Translations under genes and position numbers: made by a program | Source of the DNA: UBA1351 sp964627665 | Lineage (GTDB): Bacteria; Bacillota; Clostridia; Lachnospirales; Vallitaleaceae | DNA: 64,000 nucleotides | NCBI GenBank assembly: GCA_964627665.1 | Contig: CAZVKG010000005.1 | Span: 19,215-83,214, forward strand | Direction: 5' to 3' | In this document: piece by piece, positions 27,768-37,853 of the stretch | How positions within the stretch are numbered: the stretch's first letter is position 1 | Layout: the number at the start of each line of letters is the position of its first letter | Notes under the pieces: model-generated | What the model was told of the DNA's origin: nothing | The model's database searches: none | What the model saw: the letters and a program-made list of their open reading frames with translations, nothing else

Positions 27768-29102
27768 TTACATAAGGGTTTCAATAATTTCTTTTAGGGT
27801 TTCACGTTCTCCAACATTTCCCGGAAAAATAATATAGGGCATGTTTGGAAACTTACTCTCAGCATCGGTCTTCCAGACCGGAACCCCGGGTTTAATTTGA
27901 CCCATGACCAAAGCTTTCTTCACTCTTAATGCCTTCATCCCCACGTCACTAGACGTTATTCCGCCCTTCGCTAAAATAAAACTGGGCTTAACCTTTAGCA
28001 AGCAAATAATACTTGTTAGTGCTTCAGATATTTTCACCGAGGCTTCAAGTATTTTTTCTCGATCCGTTGTCTTAAGATCTACCACTTTTCTACTTGTATA
28101 TACAACCGACGTACGACCTTTAAAAATATTTTGTTCCACCTGATGAATAACTCGGTTCACTTCTTTTCTAAGACCATTCTCAACCTTAACTTGGTCTGCG
28201 TAAAATTCAATATAATCCAAATCGAGATCTGACGCTTTAAGACATTCAAGTTGCTCTGTTGTCTTATGGACATGAGAGCCAATCAAAACAATCCCTCCGG
28301 CTTGCACTTTTTGTTTTTTAATCGATGATCGCCTTAATAATTCTTGATCTGAGATACCACCTAGAACCTTCGGAAATCCCGCCGCCGATCGTATCAAAAA
28401 ATGTTTTCCGGCTTTTAATGCTTGTTTAAGCGCAAGGACAAAGATTTCGAGTTCTTCATAATTCGTACTATCCACAATAACTTTGTTAAAGTTCTCCACT
28501 TTTAATAGAATTTGGCATATTTCATCCATTCGCTTTTCTCTTAGCAAATCAATGTCAATACGAATACACTCATGTGAAAGATAACGCCCCTTTGTTTTTT
28601 CCTCAATAAACTCGCCAAGATCTGAGTGATGATATCCAAACGTTTTGTCTTTTGCAAACTCCGATTCTGCAACCGGCATCAGCGCCTCACCATTTTTGAT
28701 GTAATGTACACCACGAATGGTTACACGGCCTCCTTCAAGAAAAAAAGGGCAGAAGATTTCTCCATCAAAAAGCTTATTTTTTTCTTCTAATGCATCTCGA
28801 AGAACTTCTGTCTCAATGGGATAATGACCACGCAAGGTAGAATCTCCTCGAGAGATCACAATATATTCTTTTTCGGATTCTTGAGCGACTTGCTTAATCA
28901 TCTCACCAATTTCTCGATGCACTTGAACCGTTTTATCTTCACTAAAACTTCGTGAATTTGTCAAAATAAAAAACAGGTCATTCGTATCATGAAACGCCTT
29001 TCGAATTGTTTCAAGACACCAATCTGTATACACATAGACATCATGAACCGTTTGAATACCGGTAGGATCATCATCTAAAACGATAATTTTCATATCCTTC
29101 AT
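27768..29102 (-). CDS. Four-carbon acid sugar kinase family protein (DUF1537)
   Basis: A 444-residue kinase of the OtnK/LtnK/DtnK family, whose known members phosphorylate 3-oxo-tetronates, tetronates or related acid sugars with ATP. The N-terminal domain shows DDDPTG (10-15), NSRSF and SRGDSTLRGHYP, the substrate-binding signature. The C-terminal nucleotide-binding domain has AKGGITSSDVG and the PGNVGE loop. The start has AAGGAG nine bases upstream. It lies one base downstream of the racemase-like gene. The usual partners (tetronate dehydrogenase, OtnI isomerase, OtnC aldolase) are absent; a BKACE enzyme stands in their place. Confidence 0.9.
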   Translation of the reverse strand: MKDMKIIVLDDDPTGIQTVHDVYVYTDWCLETIRKAFHDTNDLFFILTNSRSFSEDKTVQVHREIGEMIKQVAQESEKEYIVISRGDSTLRGHYPIETEVLRDALEEKNKLFDGEIFCPFFLEGGRVTIRGVHYIKNGEALMPVAESEFAKDKTFGYHHSDLGEFIEEKTKGRYLSHECIRIDIDLLREKRMDEICQILLKVENFNKVIVDSTNYEELEIFVLALKQALKAGKHFLIRSAAGFPKVLGGISDQELLRRSSIKKQKVQAGGIVLIGSHVHKTTEQLECLKASDLDLDYIEFYADQVKVENGLRKEVNRVIHQVEQNIFKGRTSVVYTSRKVVDLKTTDREKILEASVKISEALTSIICLLKVKPSFILAKGGITSSDVGMKALRVKKALVMGQIKPGVPVWKTDAESKFPNMPYIIFPGNVGERETLKEIIETLM

Positions 29103-29103
29103 G

Positions 29104-29775
29104 TTAAAGAACTCCTTTTGATTTTAAGGCATCTCTTAGTGCTTTTGCTCCAAACCTTGGACTGGATAAAACCTTCATATCACATTGTTTTGCAACATAT
29201 TCTTCACAGTATGCCATGGATCCTTGTGCAAATAAAAGGACGTCAACCTCAGATTTCATGGCATTTGCTTTCTCTAGCATTTTTGCCTTAAAGCTTGTCT
29301 GGTCAAGTCCAAATGCACCTTCAATCAGACCATCGACTAATTCTATATCCGCGCCTATTTCTCTTGCAACCCGGCATAGTGTATTTTTTGTCGGATTAAG
29401 CGTTGACGAAAGTGTGGCCATGACACCAATCCGCTTTCCGCTTCGAACTGCCTCCCGACACATTTCTTCGTCAACCCGAACAATGGGAACCCCTATATAT
29501 TTTGAAATATCTTGTGCAGCATCGGCAACTTCTCCCACAGAAGAGCAAAGATTTATAATTGCTTCTGCATCCTCTTCTACCGCCTGCATATAGATGCTTA
29601 TGAGTCTAGCGGCTGCTTTTGCCGGAACCTTTCCAGCATCAATCGCATCCTTTAATATGGAAGCGTCTTCATACCTTATTAACTCAATACCCTCACCAAT
29701 TTGCTTGCGGATTTCTGTTTCAACCGTTTCAATAAGTTCAGGGGTTGTACTTGTGTATACTAAAGCTACTTTCAT
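29104..29775 (-). CDS. Asp/Glu/hydantoin racemase-like protein
   Basis: A 223-residue protein with the two-domain Asp/Glu racemase fold. The first catalytic cysteine is present in NLCSS (C77 from this start). At the second site, where two-base racemases have a cysteine in a GCxG-type motif, the sequence reads FAQGSMAY, so the second base is missing. A different reaction using one cysteine, as in arylmalonate decarboxylase-like relatives, is possible. The start is the second of two tandem ATGs, six bases after GGAG. It overlaps the stop of the glycosidase by three bases, so translation is coupled. Confidence 0.8.
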   Translation of the reverse strand: MKVALVYTSTTPELIETVETEIRKQIGEGIELIRYEDASILKDAIDAGKVPAKAAARLISIYMQAVEEDAEAIINLCSSVGEVADAAQDISKYIGVPIVRVDEEMCREAVRSGKRIGVMATLSSTLNPTKNTLCRVAREIGADIELVDGLIEGAFGLDQTSFKAKMLEKANAMKSEVDVLLFAQGSMAYCEEYVAKQCDMKVLSSPRFGAKALRDALKSKGVL

Positions 29776-32700
29776 CATTGACTCCTTTCTTTACTGATAC
29801 CAAACGAGACAAAATTATATTGGTCTGTCCAGTAGTTTTTGTCACGATCAAAAATTTCTGTTGCATCGGCTTCCGATTTCCGCTCGACCCAGCTCCATCT
29901 TCCGGTAAAGCTTTCCGGTCCGACATTATAGCATTCACCGTGAATATGATGATGAGGACCAAAAAGATTTCGGTTGGATGCATAAAATTTAAGTTCAAGT
30001 TTATTCTTGCCCTCGTGTATATAGTCAGTAACATCGATTTGATAAGGTGCCCAATAGGATTTTTTGACCAATTGACCATTCATATAGACATGAATCATTG
30101 GTGCCTTTTGACCGGATAAATCAAGTAAATACCGGCTCGAATCCACTTTCCCTATTTCAAGATCTTGTTCAAGTGTCATGATTCCTGCAAAAAACAGAAA
30201 CCCTTGTTGTGTCAACTCAAGTGTATGCAGGGTTGAAGGCAACTTACTGATATAAAAAGGACCGGATGTGGTCAAAACATGGCGTTGGCCCTCGATAAAA
30301 TCATCATCACTAAATACACCAAAATCACCTACTAAATATATATTTTCCAGTTCAACATCATAGGTAATTTTATTTTTTTCTGTTTCATAGACACCTTCAC
30401 CATACAAAACGTCATAGACTTTTTGTGGCTGTTTAAAGTGTGTTGATAATTGAATGGTGTTTTTTCCTTGGCATAAATAGGGGTTTATCTGCATTTTTCT
30501 AAAAGAAGTATCTTTCCAGTATCCCTGATCCTCGACTTGAACAGCCATTTCATTAATAATGATGTCATATTTTATAATATCTTCAACAACCAATTCAATG
30601 GATTGAATCATTTGCATTTCTGTATGAATATCCACTTCAAAGAACATATCAATCAGGCATGGCCCTTGTAAATCCATCAGTTTTTTCTGCAGTGCTATGA
30701 CTGATATAGGACCTTCTACTTGCCCCCCATCAATCCGATAGCGACACATATCCAGTGTCAGGACATTATTGTCGATTTGCGTCAACGTCCATTCCGGCTG
30801 AAATTCAATCACTTGCTGACGTGTGTTTTGAGCCTGGCATAAAACGACCTTTGACTGCATGGGATAAAACGTTTCCTTAAATTGGGTAGAACCGTCATAA
30901 AACTGGGTGTGTATTGATTTATGTAGCCCTGAATTCATATCCAGTTCAACAAGATCTGCTTCCTGATCATACAAGGTGATTTGTGCCGGATATGTTTTTT
31001 CCTTGCTTAGATTCACCATATAAAGAAGTAGCCCTTCCTTGCTCTGTCGAATTTGATAATGTATATCTGATATTTGTTCATCGCTATTTTCAATGGAAAT
31101 ATGTACAGTCCCATTTGTTAACATCGCTTCACGAATTGTATCAAGCTCAATATATATTAGCTTCTGCTTCAACGACTCTAGCTTTTCTGATGCTCCATTG
31201 GTAAACTCGAGCTCATGGCCCACTGAATAGACTCTACCACCATTTTCTATAAAGGCTTCCAGTAACTTCAGCGTTTCTTGATCCATTGAATACATTAAGG
31301 GAAGAATAACCGTCTTATAGGCCACTTTGCCCACACGCAGTTTTTTTCCGTCCACCTTGCCATATTTTGCAAGAATCGTTTCGTCACCTAAATGATAGCT
31401 GATATGGTCTTCCGATAAACGCGTACATACATGCGTCAATTGATCATCTAATCGGCGTATTTTTGATGTTCGTGTTCCGTCATAGGCAATATATCCGCTT
31501 CGCATGGGGTGTAACAAAAGGGCATCTGCCATCTGTTCTCCCTCAGACAAAATAATATTTAAGCGCCCTAAATAATCATTAAAAACTTTATATTCCTCCC
31601 ACCATGTTTGCTGTAGAAAAAGTGACGGCGGATAGTCCCGTTTTCTTACGCCTCGAATCGTATATCCCTCTAAATGCTGGCAAATTCGATTGACGCCATT
31701 TACATACTGCCATTCCGCAATCCATTTAAGTTCTTCCAAAGACACATCCCAGCCACATAATGCAAACGATTCCGATAAAACGGTTTTATTACCTAATTGA
31801 GCCGCAACAGAACCAACCTGTTTGGCAATCACCGGTGAAGCAATGGGACGCCGTAGCCAGTCAATCCCAGGTATATGCATATATTCATAAAAGGGCATTA
31901 CCCCGGCGGTGCTTGTCATTTGACTAAAGATACTTTCCTCCATCATCAAATGTCCCGTTAGTTTGACCTTATGTTCTTCACACCAGTTATAAAGCGTCTC
32001 CATATAGGAATGGACAAATAAGTCATTGACAGTTATCCAAAAATCATACCGGTATCTCGCATAATTTTCTGTATCTAAAAAAAGCGCCGGCAAAAAATCG
32101 ACAATATCATATCCATATTTTTTTAAAAAAGTTTCCGGCAAACAGTCTGACCATGCCAAATCTCCAAAACGGTCACAGGATAATCGAGGCTCATCTGTGA
32201 AAAACCCTTTAACCGTTTTCCCGAATTTGTCGCCAAAACGCTTATAATATTCATCATGAGTTGTTTGAGTAAAAGCTTCTATGGCTTCTTTATTTAATGT
32301 ATCCACATAATAAGGATTGTTTTTTTTGATGACAAGGCAGAGTTCTTCCTCTGACTCAAGAGATAGATTATCCGAGTCTACTCTTGAAAACACATTTTCT
32401 GACGCCTTATATTTATACATGGCTATAATGTTTTTCCCATGGGCATCAAGAAGCCCTTGTATGTCTTCTAATGATTTCACTCGATGCATTTGCATATATT
32501 TTGCATGAAAATCCTCCGATATAGCAGGTACTCGACCACCGGCAAATCCGCTGGGCCATCCTTCTTCATCATAGATCCACGCCTCCATATTCAGCTCTTG
32601 GGCTTTTTCGATTCCTGCTTCAATACATTTATACCATTCTTCACTGAGATACTCTGTTCGAAGCCCTGATCTTGCATGCATAAAAAAACCACCAAGACCT

Positions 32701-32834
32701 TGCTGATGCATTTGGCTAATCTGACGTTGAACTTCAGTGGGTTCTAGTTCATCATTCCACGACCAAAACGGTAAGGGCCTGTTTGCTGCCATAGGTTGAC
32801 TTATTGTATTGACTACTTTATTTTCAAAACGCAT
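29775..32834 (-). CDS. Large glycoside hydrolase, GH106/GH2-like
   Basis: A 1019-residue enzyme without a signal peptide. The N-terminal catalytic barrel begins PFWSWNDELEPTEVQRQISQ and continues with GGFFMHARSGL, a pattern shared with alpha-L-rhamnosidase-like (GH106) and related unclassified hydrolases. Acidic candidates lie in WIYDEEGWPSG and FTDEPRLS. The C-terminal half (about residues 650-1000) is beta-rich with galactose-binding-like modules, ending in VYMNGQLVKKSYWAPYQID and a GRWSWVE motif. It would remove a sugar from an imported oligosaccharide. The assignment to rhamnose is tentative. The gene begins 24 bases after the AraC-type regulator and is coupled to the racemase-like gene. 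Confidence 0.82.
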   Translation of the reverse strand: MRFENKVVNTISQPMAANRPLPFWSWNDELEPTEVQRQISQMHQQGLGGFFMHARSGLRTEYLSEEWYKCIEAGIEKAQELNMEAWIYDEEGWPSGFAGGRVPAISEDFHAKYMQMHRVKSLEDIQGLLDAHGKNIIAMYKYKASENVFSRVDSDNLSLESEEELCLVIKKNNPYYVDTLNKEAIEAFTQTTHDEYYKRFGDKFGKTVKGFFTDEPRLSCDRFGDLAWSDCLPETFLKKYGYDIVDFLPALFLDTENYARYRYDFWITVNDLFVHSYMETLYNWCEEHKVKLTGHLMMEESIFSQMTSTAGVMPFYEYMHIPGIDWLRRPIASPVIAKQVGSVAAQLGNKTVLSESFALCGWDVSLEELKWIAEWQYVNGVNRICQHLEGYTIRGVRKRDYPPSLFLQQTWWEEYKVFNDYLGRLNIILSEGEQMADALLLHPMRSGYIAYDGTRTSKIRRLDDQLTHVCTRLSEDHISYHLGDETILAKYGKVDGKKLRVGKVAYKTVILPLMYSMDQETLKLLEAFIENGGRVYSVGHELEFTNGASEKLESLKQKLIYIELDTIREAMLTNGTVHISIENSDEQISDIHYQIRQSKEGLLLYMVNLSKEKTYPAQITLYDQEADLVELDMNSGLHKSIHTQFYDGSTQFKETFYPMQSKVVLCQAQNTRQQVIEFQPEWTLTQIDNNVLTLDMCRYRIDGGQVEGPISVIALQKKLMDLQGPCLIDMFFEVDIHTEMQMIQSIELVVEDIIKYDIIINEMAVQVEDQGYWKDTSFRKMQINPYLCQGKNTIQLSTHFKQPQKVYDVLYGEGVYETEKNKITYDVELENIYLVGDFGVFSDDDFIEGQRHVLTTSGPFYISKLPSTLHTLELTQQGFLFFAGIMTLEQDLEIGKVDSSRYLLDLSGQKAPMIHVYMNGQLVKKSYWAPYQIDVTDYIHEGKNKLELKFYASNRNLFGPHHHIHGECYNVGPESFTGRWSWVERKSEADATEIFDRDKNYWTDQYNFVSFGISKERSQ

Positions 32835-32858
32835 ATTATCCTCCTCTTTATGCCGACT

Positions 32859-33917
32859 TTACACTTCTTTTCTTGCCCCTTTATATTCACTGGGGGTTTT
32901 TCCCTCATAGCGCTTAAATAATTCACAAAAATATCTGTAATTGCTGTAACCTACAGCTTGGCTGACATGGGCGACTTTTTCACCTCGCAGCAAGAGCTCT
33001 TTCGCTTGTTTGATTCTAAATTGTGTCAGATATTTGACAAAACTGGTTCCGACTTCTTCTTTAAATAATAGGCTAAGATAGCTTGGTGTCACTTTGACCA
33101 TATCTGCCAATTCATTTAAACCGAAATCTTTGGAATAATTTTCAGATATATAGTCTAAAACTTTGATAATGGTCTGATTCTGACTTCCCGCTTGCAAGAC
33201 CTTAATTTTTTTAATCATACTATCTGAAATGGTCAGAATATAATGATTAACTTCTTCGACGGAATGTATTAACTCAAGATTTTTATAAGATGGAAAATGC
33301 TTGTCGACTTCATAGGCTGCATGTCCGTCAAAAAACACACCCAAAAGACTACAGATTAATTTGTAGCTTTCCGACTTATAGGTTTCAAGGTCCGGATAGA
33401 GCTTTTGTAATATTTCAAGCACCTTAGATATATTCTCTTCAAAATCTTCCGACTGATTTGTTTGCACACTTTTGGTCAATACTTCCGTCAGGTGATGAAG
33501 GGCATCTAGTTGCTGAGCATCCTTTTCAGCCATATTCTTCTCTTCTTGGATTTGGCTTTCTACTTTTTTTAATATGGTATTAATTTTATCTTTGGTAATC
33601 GGTTTATCAATGTATCCTACAACACCAAGATTTAAGGCAGTTCTTGCATATTCAAATTCTTGAAAGCCACTAATGACAATAAATACTGCCTCGGGTACAC
33701 TCTCTTTGGCACGCTCAATCAGTTGAAGTCCATCCATTCCCGGCATACGTATATCGGTCATAATAACATCCGGGCGAACTTGCTTGATCACATCTAGTGC
33801 AGATATTCCATCATAGGCGACTCCAACCACTTCATAATTTAACTGCATTTTTTTTAAAATCGCTTTGACGCCTTCAACGACAACAAATTCATCATCAAAC
33901 ACTGCTAGTCGTATCAT
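32859..33917 (-). CDS. YesN-type response regulator with AraC DNA-binding domain
   Basis: A 352-residue regulator, shorter than its counterpart at 17.7 kb because the middle section is reduced. The receiver domain has D8-D9 and D55 (MTDIRMPGMDG) and the lysine in YIDKPITK. A coiled-coil-like linker leads to the AraC domain with PSYLSLLFKEEVGTSFVKYL and AVGYSNYRYFCELFKRYEG. I chose ATG 33917, with GAGGAGG six bases upstream, over a start 45 bases earlier. It overlaps the kinase gene by 23 bases. It probably controls the second importer/glycosidase cluster in which it is embedded. Confidence 0.94.
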   Translation of the reverse strand: MIRLAVFDDEFVVVEGVKAILKKMQLNYEVVGVAYDGISALDVIKQVRPDVIMTDIRMPGMDGLQLIERAKESVPEAVFIVISGFQEFEYARTALNLGVVGYIDKPITKDKINTILKKVESQIQEEKNMAEKDAQQLDALHHLTEVLTKSVQTNQSEDFEENISKVLEILQKLYPDLETYKSESYKLICSLLGVFFDGHAAYEVDKHFPSYKNLELIHSVEEVNHYILTISDSMIKKIKVLQAGSQNQTIIKVLDYISENYSKDFGLNELADMVKVTPSYLSLLFKEEVGTSFVKYLTQFRIKQAKELLLRGEKVAHVSQAVGYSNYRYFCELFKRYEGKTPSEYKGARKEV

Positions 33918-35667
33918 TTTCTGCCTCCTCATATTGCTTGTTTTGAAGCGGAATAACGACATCTACTTCTGTTCCGACACCAACTTCTGTTTTAATCTCA
34001 ACATCAAATTCATCACCATAACATAAACGAATTCTTTCTTTTACATTTTGTATTCCATACCCTTTTTTTGTTCGTTCTATATCATCAATTCCCACGCCGT
34101 TATCAAGGATTTTAAAGCACATACGGTCACCTTCACATAAACGACCTTCAATCCTTACATAACCGGGGCCCAGCTTTTTTTCCAATCCATGTTGGATTGC
34201 ATTTTCAACAAAGGGCTGTAAGATCAGTTTAATCATATATCCGGAATATAGTACTTCATCTATATCTATCTGCAGGTCAAACCGCCCATTGAAACGATAG
34301 TTTTGAATGGCCATATATTCTTTTATGTGACGGATTTCATCCGATACTTTAATCATTGTCTTCCCTTTATTTAGGCTGAGTTTGAAAATATTTGATAAAG
34401 ATTCTACCATTGCAGCAATTTTTTCATTATCTTCAATCATGGCCATACAGTATAATGAATCTAATGTGTTATATAAAAAGTGAGGATTGATTTGAGCTTG
34501 AAGCAACAATAATTCCGACTCTCTTTCATGAATTTGGGCATTTAAGAGTCTTTCCCGAAGTTCAAGGTTATTATTGACCATACTTTTAAATTTATTGCCA
34601 ATAATCCCGATTTCACTTTCATCAAATTCTTCTTGGATATCCCGGCTTCCGTCTCCCACTTCTTCAATCACTGTTTCCAACTGATTCAGGGGACGATTAA
34701 TATGATGTGCAATTTTGCTGGCAATAAATATACTCATTAATATAAGCACCGATAAAACAGATAAAATCATTGCTCCGGCATACATGCTGTCCTTTTCAAG
34801 ATCTTGTTTATCAATCACATTAATAAGTTTCCATCCGGTAATACGGTTATCCGCCGTGCTGAATAAATATGTCGAATCCAGCCGCTCACTACTTAAAAAC
34901 GCATCTGCAATCGTTTTTTTGCGGTCTTCACCGGCATTATTGAAGACAATCGTTTGGTCTCCTAAGGGATTCACCACCATAGAACTTACAGAAACATAAC
35001 GTTCTATTCCATTACCAAACGCTTTTTCGAAAATGTTATGACGCAAACTTATCACCATATATCCGACAAATTCCCCTGAAAAAGGTTCAATTAATTTTTT
35101 AGTCATACAAAAATAGGGTTTATCTTCACCCAATAGAACGTCGTAACTATAAAACCGCTCCTTTCCTTCCATTAAAGAAGTCTCTTCAACCCAATCTTCT
35201 TCTAAAATCTCCGTTTCTCTATAATATTTTTGAAAATCTCCACTTCGAATTCTTTTATAATAGAATTTGGCTTTTCCGTCGGTACTAATAACAGAGATCC
35301 CTTCAATTTCAGTATACAAGCCTGCAAGTTCAACTAAAGCCCTTGATACTTGTAAATCATCAACACTTGAAAAAAGTTTTCCCTCATAGCTTGTCGGAGC
35401 TGATTTCAAAACATCCATAATCCGTTGGTCTAACAATGCGTTTCTCACTGCATCGATAATATTATCCAACTGAATATCCACAATGTTGGAAGACACTTCT
35501 AGATTATAAGTGTAGGCTTCTTTATAATTACGTTCAATGATATACTTGGAAATATTAAAGGCAACGACTCCAAGTATAAAGGATGACAGTATTGCCATGA
35601 TTATCATTGCATATAATATTTGTTGTCGGATTTTCAGTTTTTTAAAATACATTTTCAGCCTAACCAT
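33895..35667 (-). CDS. YesM-type sensor histidine kinase
   Basis: A 590-residue membrane kinase. A first membrane helix (about 14-36), an extracellular sensor region of about 250 residues, a second helix (about 290-312) and a HAMP linker are followed by the kinase part. The H-box is AQINPHFLYNTLDS, the N box is QPFVENAIQHGLE and the G box is LDNGVGID. Which of the closely spaced start codons is used is not clear, since only a distant GGAG precedes the first. Together with the downstream regulator it forms a two-component pair inserted between the GH63-like gene and the large glycosidase. Confidence 0.93.
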   Translation of the reverse strand: MVRLKMYFKKLKIRQQILYAMIIMAILSSFILGVVAFNISKYIIERNYKEAYTYNLEVSSNIVDIQLDNIIDAVRNALLDQRIMDVLKSAPTSYEGKLFSSVDDLQVSRALVELAGLYTEIEGISVISTDGKAKFYYKRIRSGDFQKYYRETEILEEDWVEETSLMEGKERFYSYDVLLGEDKPYFCMTKKLIEPFSGEFVGYMVISLRHNIFEKAFGNGIERYVSVSSMVVNPLGDQTIVFNNAGEDRKKTIADAFLSSERLDSTYLFSTADNRITGWKLINVIDKQDLEKDSMYAGAMILSVLSVLILMSIFIASKIAHHINRPLNQLETVIEEVGDGSRDIQEEFDESEIGIIGNKFKSMVNNNLELRERLLNAQIHERESELLLLQAQINPHFLYNTLDSLYCMAMIEDNEKIAAMVESLSNIFKLSLNKGKTMIKVSDEIRHIKEYMAIQNYRFNGRFDLQIDIDEVLYSGYMIKLILQPFVENAIQHGLEKKLGPGYVRIEGRLCEGDRMCFKILDNGVGIDDIERTKKGYGIQNVKERIRLCYGDEFDVEIKTEVGVGTEVDVVIPLQNKQYEEAENDTTSSV

Positions 35668-35724
35668 TACCTTAAACAGTCTCCATTCTTCATAATATGT
35701 TCTAAGGTATATTGTAACATGGTC

Positions 35725-37002
35725 TTATTCTAAAGTCATCGCATCAAAAAAATCGATTTCTTTCTCGGCCAAATCATCAATCATATTTAACCCTAAAATA
35801 TTCCAGTTAATAAAACCACCATTCATAATGGGTTGGCCTGTATTTGGATCATAATACTCATGTAGATCGCCCGTTCTAGCGAGGTCTTCTTCAAGCAGTT
35901 TGATGGTTCGCTTTGCCAAGGACAAGGCTTCATTGTGGAAGCCATAATCTAATAAACCCTTAAACACAACATAATTGGCAACCAACCATATAGGTCCCAA
36001 CCAGTTGGAGGGATTGTTGGTCACACTCAGGTCAAACATTTTCTCATCCTTGGCCAAAGTTGTAATTCCATATGGACTCCAAAAGGTTAGTTCATCTTCA
36101 GCGTGATCTTTCAAGGATTCAGCCTGCTCTTTAGTCGCAATACCTGCTAAAAGAGGAAGAAATCCGGACCACACCCGAATTTTAATGGGCAATGTCTTCC
36201 AAAAAACACCTAATCCCTGATGAATCCATTCAAATGGTCGTGTTTTTATATCAACATCAACAGAGTAATAAAATGCATCACGCACATCCCAGCATTCTTC
36301 ATTAATCACCTTTGCTAAATCGCTTTTTTTCTTTTTGAACATATCCGTTTTTCTTTGGTCGTCTTCCAACATCGTCAATAGTTTAATCATGGCTTCAAAT
36401 TCCATGACCATAAAACTGTTTAAATATATATTTGCTGTTGAAAATCCCGGACGTCCGAATGTAGCTGGATCATTGTCCATGCCGATCATGATGTCATCCG
36501 CCCAAACATAGAGGCCTTTATCTTCAAAATAGTAATTTTTTTCATAACAGGCAAAATATTTTTCAAGCTGAGAAATATATGGACGAATCCAAGTGTAGTC
36601 ATCTGCAAAGTCACTGATTAGGACAATTTGCTGGCACAAGAAGGGTTTATGCATATTCATAAGCTTGCCTTCTTTATGCTTGATATTTAGATAGGGCTCC
36701 GGCCAATCGGACACTTCAATCATCATGGGAATATAACCATCTTCCAATTGATGATCTAAAAAATTCAAAACATTTCCTTTACTATGTTCTTCAAGTTGCT
36801 CATCAAATGATTTATCTTTATAATATTTCGAAAAACAAATAAGACCGTAAACAGACCAATAGGTATCCCAGTCCCATACATTTCCGTCATACACGGAACC
36901 CGGGTCAATAAAAGGATATCGAATGAAACTTCGTGGCTGTTTAAATATTTTATCCATATTTTTTTCGATGAAATGATAGGTCTGTAATTCTTTAATATTC
37001 AT
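35725..37002 (-). CDS. Trehalase/GH63-like (alpha/alpha)6 glycoside hydrolase
   Basis: A 425-residue cytoplasmic protein related to the (alpha/alpha)6-barrel hydrolases of the GH37/GH63 type (MGH1-like domain). Recognisable parts are SVYDGNVWDWDTYWSVYGL near the N-terminus, ADDIMIGMDNDPATFGR in the middle and the C-terminal SNWLGPIWLVANY and FINWNILGLNMI. These families invert alpha-glucosidic or similar bonds using a general acid Asp and a base Glu. The start at 37002 has GGAG six bases upstream; an ATG 12 bases earlier overlaps that site. It follows the second permease directly and probably acts on the imported oligosaccharide. Confidence 0.85.
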   Translation of the reverse strand: MNIKELQTYHFIEKNMDKIFKQPRSFIRYPFIDPGSVYDGNVWDWDTYWSVYGLICFSKYYKDKSFDEQLEEHSKGNVLNFLDHQLEDGYIPMMIEVSDWPEPYLNIKHKEGKLMNMHKPFLCQQIVLISDFADDYTWIRPYISQLEKYFACYEKNYYFEDKGLYVWADDIMIGMDNDPATFGRPGFSTANIYLNSFMVMEFEAMIKLLTMLEDDQRKTDMFKKKKSDLAKVINEECWDVRDAFYYSVDVDIKTRPFEWIHQGLGVFWKTLPIKIRVWSGFLPLLAGIATKEQAESLKDHAEDELTFWSPYGITTLAKDEKMFDLSVTNNPSNWLGPIWLVANYVVFKGLLDYGFHNEALSLAKRTIKLLEEDLARTGDLHEYYDPNTGQPIMNGGFINWNILGLNMIDDLAEKEIDFFDAMTLE

Positions 37003-37015
37003 AGTCAACTCCATT

Positions 37016-37843
37016 CTAACCTTTGACTGCTCCGGATGTTAATCCTTCAATAACGCGTCGATTTAAAAGAATATAAATGAACAATAAGGGCATGACACTC
37101 ATTGAAACGGATGCAAAAATAGCTCCCCAGTTTTTGGCCCCAAATTCTGTTTCAAAATATAACAAGCCGGTCTGAACCGTTTTAAGATTTGAAGAACTGA
37201 TAAAGGTCATCGAGAAAAGCAAATCATTCCATTTAAAGAAAAATTGCAGAACAAGAATCGTCATGACCGCATTTTTCATTAAAGGCATAACAATATGCCA
37301 CATCAAGCGATAAATATCACAGCCGTCAATAACTGCTGCTTCTAAGATTTCTCTGGGCAAGGAACGCATATAACTTGATACTAAGAAAAATGATAGAGAC
37401 AAACCAAACGCTATATAAACTAAAATCAGGCCGACACGTGAATTTAACAAATTCGCCCGGTTATATATTTGAAATAGCGGAATAAGTGCAGTTGCGATGG
37501 GAACCATAATTCCCATGTCAAAAAACAATGCCACTTTTTTGCGCATTTTCCATCGCATTTTTGTCAACGCAAAGCCAACTGTCACACTAAAATATACAAT
37601 GAAAAATAATGCGCCTAATGTAGCGACTAAACTATTAAAAAAGTAAGTCGACATATGTCCACGTGTCCATGCATCGATATAATTTTGAAAGTGAAAACTA
37701 CTGTTGAGTGCATAAGCCGGTTTAGAGACCCATTCATGCTGCTGTTTAAATGAGGCTGTTAACATCCAAAAAATAGGATATGCTTCGATAAGACACAAGA
37801 TTAAAATTGTGATTTTTATAAGTACACTTTTTACTGTTTTCAT
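37016..37843 (-). CDS. Carbohydrate ABC transporter permease (MalG type)
   Basis: A 275-residue permease with six membrane segments and the EAA loop EAAVIDGCDIYRLMWHIVMP. The tail RVIEGLTSGAVKG is the typical CUT1 end. The start at 37843 is chosen because AGGAGG precedes it, placing it ten bases after the stop of the first permease gene. It is the second permease of the importer whose first permease carries an internal stop, so if that permease is really lost this subunit has no partner. No ATPase gene is nearby. Confidence 0.93.
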   Translation of the reverse strand: MKTVKSVLIKITILILCLIEAYPIFWMLTASFKQQHEWVSKPAYALNSSFHFQNYIDAWTRGHMSTYFFNSLVATLGALFFIVYFSVTVGFALTKMRWKMRKKVALFFDMGIMVPIATALIPLFQIYNRANLLNSRVGLILVYIAFGLSLSFFLVSSYMRSLPREILEAAVIDGCDIYRLMWHIVMPLMKNAVMTILVLQFFFKWNDLLFSMTFISSSNLKTVQTGLLYFETEFGAKNWGAIFASVSMSVMPLLFIYILLNRRVIEGLTSGAVKG

Positions 37844-37853
37844 CCTATCCTCC

